From contig WRDG01000060.1 of assembly GCA_009783525.1 (NCBI GenBank), positions 1 to 10,146 on the forward strand: a stretch of DNA of 10,146 nt, given 5' to 3'. The notes under the pieces are model-generated. The model was not told the origin of the DNA and made no database searches. It was given only the letters and a program-made list of their open reading frames with translations. Each line of letters begins with the position of its first letter. Position 1 is the stretch's first letter. A program made the position numbers and the translations under genes. The DNA is from Defluviitaleaceae bacterium (GTDB lineage Bacteria > Bacillota > Clostridia > Lachnospirales > WQUN01). This document shows, piece by piece, positions 6,850 to 10,146 of the stretch.

Positions 6850-7853
6850 ACTTCGTCTCGTTCGGAGAAATTTTACTGCGGTTGTCGCCCGTAAATTATT
6901 CGCGGTTTGTCCAAGCCGAATCGTTCGGCGCGGTTTACGGCGGGAGCGAAGCTAATGTGGCGGTTTCGCTCGCTTGTTTCGGCGTCAATACGTCGTTTGT
7001 GACAAAACTGCCCGCAAACGAAATAGGCCAGGCGGCCGTAAATTCTTTAAGGAAGCACGGCATCAATACAAGCGGAATAATACGCGGCGGATCACGCATA
7101 GGTCTTTATTATTTAGAAAAGGGCGCGAGCCAGCGGCCGTCAAAGGTTATCTACGACAGGGCGGGTTCCGCGATCGCCGCGGCCGATCCGTCGGAATTCG
7201 ATTGGAAAAATATTTTACTGGGCGCGGATTGGTTCCACTTTTCCGGAATTACTCCGGCTTTGAGTAAAAGCGCGGAAAAATGCTGCCTGGCAGCTTGCCG
7301 CGCGGCAAAAGACGCGGGCTTGAAAATAAGCTGCGACCTCAATTACCGCGAAAGCCTGTGGAGTTATGAAGATGCCCGCATGTCTATGGAAAAGCTTATG
7401 CCGTTTGCTGATCTGTGCATAATCAATAAGGAGCATGCGTCAAGCGTGTTCGGTTTAAATATTCCCGACAATGCAAACACAGATCCCTATAAAGAATCCG
7501 CCAGGCTTGTTTCAGAAAAATTCGGAATCGGATCCGTCGCGCTTACGCTGCGCGAATCGGCGTCGGCAAGCGTTAACGGTTGGGCAGGGTTGCTGTACAC
7601 CGAAAAAAATTATTTTTTGTCAGAGGAGTACAACGTACACATCGTTGACAGGGTCGGAGCGGGCGACGCGCTCGCCGCGGGGTTAATTTATTCATTTTTA
7701 AACGGCGCTCGGCCGCAGGACGCGATAGAGTTTGCGGTAGCCGCTTCGTGCTTGAAACATTCCGTCGAAGGAGACGCCAACCTTGTCAGCGCGGACGAAG
7801 TAAACAAACTTGTGCGGGGCGGAAATAAAAGCGTGGGTTTGATCCAGCGGTAG
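6846..7853 (+). CDS. kdgK: PfkB-family sugar kinase, 2-keto-3-deoxygluconate kinase type
   Basis: Predicted to phosphorylate a sugar with ATP, most likely 2-keto-3-deoxygluconate to its 6-phosphate (Entner-Doudoroff-type uronate breakdown). Seen: 335 residues, normal PfkB length. It starts MNFVSFGEILLRLSP, with RFVQAESFGAVYGGSEANVAVSLA (sugar-binding region, 21-42), KHGINTSGI, SCDLNYRESLW (162-172), and the PfkB signature DRVGAGDALAAG with catalytic Asp274. The opening motif and the SCDLNYR..LW strand are typical of KDG kinases, but related fructo- or tagatose-type kinases share much of this, so the substrate is inferred. The ATG overlaps the alpha-galactosidase stop (ATGA), with GAGGT 10 nt upstream, so the two are translated together. 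No terminator follows before the rubrerythrin promoter region. Confidence 0.8.
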   Translation: MNFVSFGEILLRLSPVNYSRFVQAESFGAVYGGSEANVAVSLACFGVNTSFVTKLPANEIGQAAVNSLRKHGINTSGIIRGGSRIGLYYLEKGASQRPSKVIYDRAGSAIAAADPSEFDWKNILLGADWFHFSGITPALSKSAEKCCLAACRAAKDAGLKISCDLNYRESLWSYEDARMSMEKLMPFADLCIINKEHASSVFGLNIPDNANTDPYKESARLVSEKFGIGSVALTLRESASASVNGWAGLLYTEKNYFLSEEYNVHIVDRVGAGDALAAGLIYSFLNGARPQDAIEFAVAASCLKHSVEGDANLVSADEVNKLVRGGNKSVGLIQR

Positions 7854-7876
7854 CGAACGGACTGCACGCAAGCTTG

Positions 7877-7905
7877 TTGAGACTTTACGGCAATAAATGT
7901 AAAAT
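7877..7905 (+). promoter_or_regulatory. Candidate rubrerythrin promoter
   Basis: Seen: TTGAGA at 7877-7882, 17 nt, TAAAAT at 7900-7905 (5 of 6 match to the -10 consensus). The predicted start is very close to the AAAGGGGG ribosome binding site at 7911-7918, so the leader would be short. Read-through from the upstream kinase gene is also possible. Confidence 0.35.
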
Positions 7906-7925
7906 ATACCAAAGGGGGATTTACC

Positions 7926-8471
7926 GTGAAAATTTTTTCCTGCAGTGTATGCGGTTATTTGCACAAAGGCGAAACCGCACCCGAAAAGTGCCCGCAATGC
8001 GGAGCGACGAAATTTGACGAAAAAAATTCGGCAGTCGGATTGATTTATGCCGACGAACACCGCATAGGTGTTGCCGCCGGCGCGGACGACGATGTTCTTG
8101 CAGGTCTGCGCGCAAATTTCGCAGGCGAATGTACGGAAGTCGGGATGTATCTTGCGATGAGCCGCCAAGCTGATCGCGAAGGTTTTCCGGAAGTGGCGGA
8201 AGCATACAAGCGCATCGCGTTTGAGGAAGCGGAACACGCCGCAAAATTTGCGGAAATCTTGGGCGAAGTGCTCGAAGCGTCAACAAAAGCTAACCTTGAG
8301 GCGAGAGTCGCAGCAGAACACGGCGCGACACAGGGTAAAAAAGATTTGGCATATAAAGCGAAGGAAGCGGGACTCCACGCAATCCACGACACGGTGCACG
8401 AAATGTGCAAAGACGAGGCGCGGCACGGCAAAGCGTTTGCGGGTCTGCTGGACAGATATTTTTCAAAATAA
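7926..8471 (+). CDS. Reverse rubrerythrin (rubredoxin domain first, then ferritin-like di-iron domain)
   Basis: Cytoplasmic non-haem iron protein that reduces hydrogen peroxide and, in clostridial relatives, oxygen, protecting anaerobes. Seen: 181 residues. An N-terminal rubredoxin-like Fe(Cys)4 site uses Cys6/Cys9 (CSVCGY) and Cys22/Cys25 (CPQCGA). The ferritin-like four-helix domain has NFAGECTEVGMYLAMSRQAD (Glu68, Glu71), AFEEAEHA (Glu101, His104), Glu131 in AAEHGA, and HEMCKDEARHGKAF (Glu164, His167). This domain order is the reverse of classical rubrerythrin and, with the length, matches clostridial reverse rubrerythrins closely. Start: GTG at 7926 after AAAGGGGG. A strong terminator follows 6 nt after the stop, so it looks like the last gene of its transcript. 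In Clostridium such genes are repressed by PerR; no PerR box was identified here. Confidence 0.95.
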   Translation: MKIFSCSVCGYLHKGETAPEKCPQCGATKFDEKNSAVGLIYADEHRIGVAAGADDDVLAGLRANFAGECTEVGMYLAMSRQADREGFPEVAEAYKRIAFEEAEHAAKFAEILGEVLEASTKANLEARVAAEHGATQGKKDLAYKAKEAGLHAIHDTVHEMCKDEARHGKAFAGLLDRYFSK

Positions 8472-8477
8472 AAAATT

Positions 8478-8518
8478 AAACGGGTTTTTCCGCTAGCAAG
8501 CGGAAAAACCCGTTTTTT
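8478..8518 (+). terminator. Strong intrinsic terminator after rubrerythrin
   Basis: Seen: perfect 17-bp stem (AAACGGGTTTTTCCGCT at 8478-8494 against its reverse complement at 8499-8515), 4-nt loop AGCA, ending in a T-run at 8513-8518. The A-rich left flank would give a partial U-tract on the other strand too, so it may work in both directions, but there is no minus-strand gene reaching it. Confidence 0.95.
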
Positions 8519-8552
8519 ATCTTCGTCTTTATTAAAACGGGAGAGTAAAAAA

Positions 8553-9170
8553 TTGTCGGATATATTCGTTACGCATGTCGTGCTCGGCATGGTAAGCACA
8601 AACTGTTGGTTTGCCGTAAACCGGCCGTTAAAAAAAGCGGTGATCGTAGATCCCGCCGATAATTTCATCAAAATAAAAAACCAATGCGAACTGCTCGAAA
8701 TATCGCCTGCCGCCGTTTTGCTCACGCACGGCCATTTCGATCATGCAATGGCGGCGGCGGAGCTTGAAAATTTTTATAAAATTCCCGTCTATGCGGCCGA
8801 GGCGGAAAAGGAACTTTTAAGCGACGCCGGCATGAACGGTTCGCGTATGATCGGCAAGAAGCTTTGCTTTAGCGCAAGCGTATGGCTTAACGACGGCGAT
8901 GTAATAGAAGAAGCGCAAATCAAATTAAAAACGATCGCAACCGCGGGGCACACGGCGGGCAGCGTCTGTTATTTTGCGGAAAACAACGGATTTGTTTTTA
9001 CCGGCGATACATTGTTTTACAGAGGGATCGGCAGGACAGACCTGCCCACGGGAAATCACGCGGCGTTAATTGAATCAATAAAAAACAAGTTATTTACTCT
9101 GCCGAACAATACGGCGGTATATCCGGGCCACGGGCCCGAAACGACTATAAGCGGTGAAAAAAATGGATGA
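8553..9170 (+). CDS. Metallo-beta-lactamase-fold hydrolase, glyoxalase II-like
   Basis: Small cytoplasmic metal-dependent hydrolase of the type often annotated as hydroxyacylglutathione hydrolase-like. Seen: 205 residues; metal-binding motif THGHFDH (His59, His61, Asp63, His64), GHTAGSVCY (His133), GDTLF (Asp152) and PGHGPETT (His193), the full ligand set of a binuclear site. GIGRTDLPTGN is common in this subfamily. It lacks the C-terminal domain of true glyoxalase II that binds glutathione, so the substrate is open; a thioester or similar ester is possible. The start is TTG at 8553, with GGGAGAG 7 nt upstream. It begins only 34 bp after the terminator T-run and no good promoter was seen in that gap, so it may depend on read-through or on a promoter I cannot recognise. 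Its end overlaps the next gene by 8 nt. Confidence 0.9.
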   Translation: MSDIFVTHVVLGMVSTNCWFAVNRPLKKAVIVDPADNFIKIKNQCELLEISPAAVLLTHGHFDHAMAAAELENFYKIPVYAAEAEKELLSDAGMNGSRMIGKKLCFSASVWLNDGDVIEEAQIKLKTIATAGHTAGSVCYFAENNGFVFTGDTLFYRGIGRTDLPTGNHAALIESIKNKLFTLPNNTAVYPGHGPETTISGEKNG

Positions 9171-9618
9171 AACAGAAATCAAGTTAAATATTTTAACAGA
9201 CTGCCTGCGAAAAAAAGAAAACGCGATGGTTCAAATTGCAGCGCTCACCGAAAAGCAAAAAGACGTTTTAACGACAGATAAAAATAACAACCGGTTCCAT
9301 TTGTACAACGACGAAAAACAATCTCATATAAAAACGGTTATCGAATGCGACGAAGCGTTTGAAAGCTTGCTGAAAGAAATCGGGCCTGCGCTCGACAGCG
9401 ATCCTTCTAAATACGGCGAAAAAATAAAAATATTGCAAGAAATGATACGCCGCGTAATGGACCTCGACGTAAAAATCCGCGTTTCGGAAGACGAAAACGG
9501 AAACTTAATAATAAAGCAAAAACAGCCGCCGCCGCCCTCAAAAACTAAAATAAAGACGACAAGCGACGCGCAGGTAATAGATGCTTATGTCCGAAACAAA
9601 AAAAATCCTAAAAATTAA
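9163..9618 (+). CDS. Small coiled-coil protein, possibly FlgN/FliT-like flagellar chaperone
   Basis: Seen: 151 residues, highly charged and mostly helical. A first helix is LTDCLRKKENAMVQIAALTEKQKDVL (11-36), a second runs through FHLYNDEKQSHIKTVIECDEAFESLLKEI (45-73), and a third is YGEKIKILQEMIRRVMDLDVKI (84-105). Then comes a polar tail with a run of four prolines (122-125) and an end rich in Lys and Asn. The 'L..K...L..I..L...Q..vL' opening followed by 'F......K......L...DE.FE.L' resembles, from memory, clostridial proteins annotated as flagellar FlgN/FliT-like chaperones. No flagellar gene is nearby, so this is tentative. ATG 9163 was preferred over GTG 9154; GGTGA lies 5 nt before it. 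It overlaps the hydrolase stop by 8 nt, suggesting coupling, and its own 3' end overlaps the opposing DUF512 gene by 11 bp. Confidence 0.7.
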   Translation: MDETEIKLNILTDCLRKKENAMVQIAALTEKQKDVLTTDKNNNRFHLYNDEKQSHIKTVIECDEAFESLLKEIGPALDSDPSKYGEKIKILQEMIRRVMDLDVKIRVSEDENGNLIIKQKQPPPPSKTKIKTTSDAQVIDAYVRNKKNPKN

Positions 9619-10146
9619 TCAATTGCCTGCAAAATGTACCGCCGTGCAAGCTTCCGATAATAAAAACGGTTTTATCAAACTCTTTTTGGAGATCAAAAAC
9701 AGTTGCTCCGTCGAGCATCAAAAACGGCGGTTTGTCTGTTTCCGCGCGAAAAATATTTTCGGGTAAAAAAATTGCGTCGTATATTTTATTTTCGTTTTTA
9801 ATGCCGCATAAAATGTCCCCGCCTGTTAGCAAACCCGAAACAGTGATACTGTGACCAAAATAATTATTTTTAACAACGATCACATCAAAATTATTTACAG
9901 AAACGCCGGAAATTTTTTTTATGCAATCCGTTAGCAAATGCTCCGCCGATGTCCCGGTGACAACGCCTATTTTTAGCGGTGTTTTCTTTTGCGGAAAATT
10001 ATTTTTTTTCTTGTATAAAGCCAATGCCCTGTCAAACCGGTTTTTAAACAAAACAGCCATGCCCACCCCGTTTTCCAATTGCGGAAACGATTCGTAGCAT
10101 TTATACTGCGGAAATTTTTTTCCGGCTTTCAAATACAATTCGTCCG
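9608..10146 (-). CDS. DUF512-family protein, C-terminal part (start lies beyond the window)
   Basis: Seen: an open minus-strand frame entering from the right edge (reading DE-LYLKAGKKFPQ) and ending in TAG at 9608-9610, about 179 residues. The apparent start at 10138 is an ordinary TTG Leu codon inside the frame, so the gene is cut, not short. Motifs: FPQLENGVGMAVLF, GVVTGTSAEHLL, NNYFGHSITVSGLLTGGDIL, DAIFLPENIFR and FLMLDGATVFDLQKEF. Known: these are typical of the C-terminal DUF512 domain found in proteins with a PDZ-like start and a radical-SAM-like domain with an FeS cluster, present in clostridia, cyanobacteria and Deinococcus; the function is not established. The cysteine cluster would lie outside the window. 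The gene converges on the coiled-coil gene, overlapping it by 11 bp with no terminator between them. Confidence 0.88.
   Translation of the reverse strand, partial: DELYLKAGKKFPQYKCYESFPQLENGVGMAVLFKNRFDRALALYKKKNNFPQKKTPLKIGVVTGTSAEHLLTDCIKKISGVSVNNFDVIVVKNNYFGHSITVSGLLTGGDILCGIKNENKIYDAIFLPENIFRAETDKPPFLMLDGATVFDLQKEFDKTVFIIGSLHGGTFCRQLINF

Noticed and set aside
7698..8237. 179-codon minus-strand open frame
   Set aside because: It spans the end of the sugar kinase gene and the start of rubrerythrin on the other strand; no family signature and no ribosome binding site.
8045..8725. 226-codon open frame on the minus strand
   Set aside because: It lies across the rubrerythrin gene, the terminator and the hydrolase start; the plus-strand genes have clear motifs, and this frame is low-complexity (Ser/Ala-rich) with no recognisable domain.
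9124..9138. GC-rich hairpin CGGGCC-ACG-GGCCCG
   Set aside because: It falls inside the codons for the conserved PGHGPE motif of the hydrolase and has no T-run, so coding constraint explains it.
1..10146. Mobile element, phage or CRISPR content
   Set aside because: No transposase, integrase, phage gene, direct repeat array or tRNA was found; the only repeat of note is the inverted repeat at 2243-2342.

Overview
The window looks like chromosomal DNA from an anaerobic bacterium of the Bacillota, most likely Clostridia or Negativicutes. The evidence is strong AGGAGG-type ribosome binding sites, occasional GTG and TTG starts, a reverse rubrerythrin close to the clostridial type, a DUF512-family protein, and a small coiled-coil protein resembling clostridial FlgN/FliT-like proteins. 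Base composition is roughly balanced and similar across the window, and no insertion sequence, phage gene, CRISPR array, tRNA or rRNA was seen. A spirochaete or another anaerobe cannot be excluded from sequence reading alone.

Left half (about 1-4850), all on the minus strand. Read 5' to 3' it starts with a V4R-domain sensor-like protein, whose stop codon overlaps the start of a soluble hybrid histidine kinase (two HAMP-like segments, PAS, HisKA, HATPase, receiver). A 126-bp gap that is mostly a long inverted repeat follows. Then come hflK and hflC, two SPFH membrane proteins, and finally the first 122 codons of a sugar phosphate isomerase/epimerase-like TIM-barrel protein cut by the left edge. 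Spacing inside each block is tight (TGATG overlap, a stop codon inside a Shine-Dalgarno sequence, a 1-nt gap), so these are one or two operons.

Centre (about 4837-4914). A short divergent control region holds a good plus-strand sigma-70-like promoter, a weaker overlapping minus-strand promoter, and a perfect TTACAA-GCAT-TTGTAA palindrome lying across both. One regulator could therefore control both the signalling operon and the sugar operon.

Right half, plus strand. A cytoplasmic GH36-like alpha-galactosidase overlaps a PfkB sugar kinase of the 2-keto-3-deoxygluconate kinase type by 4 nt; together they look like a two-gene glycoside-use operon. A reverse rubrerythrin (oxygen/peroxide defence) follows with its own probable promoter, closed by a very strong hairpin terminator. 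Next is a TTG-started metallo-beta-lactamase-fold hydrolase that overlaps a small coiled-coil protein with a proline run. That gene runs into the 3' end of a minus-strand DUF512 protein (C-terminal part only, cut by the right edge), the two coding regions overlapping tail to tail by 11 bp.

The most interesting points are the V4R/soluble hybrid kinase pair, the shared divergent control region, and the 100-bp inverted repeat between the kinase and hflK. Nothing here is clearly a wholly new system; most genes belong to recognisable families.
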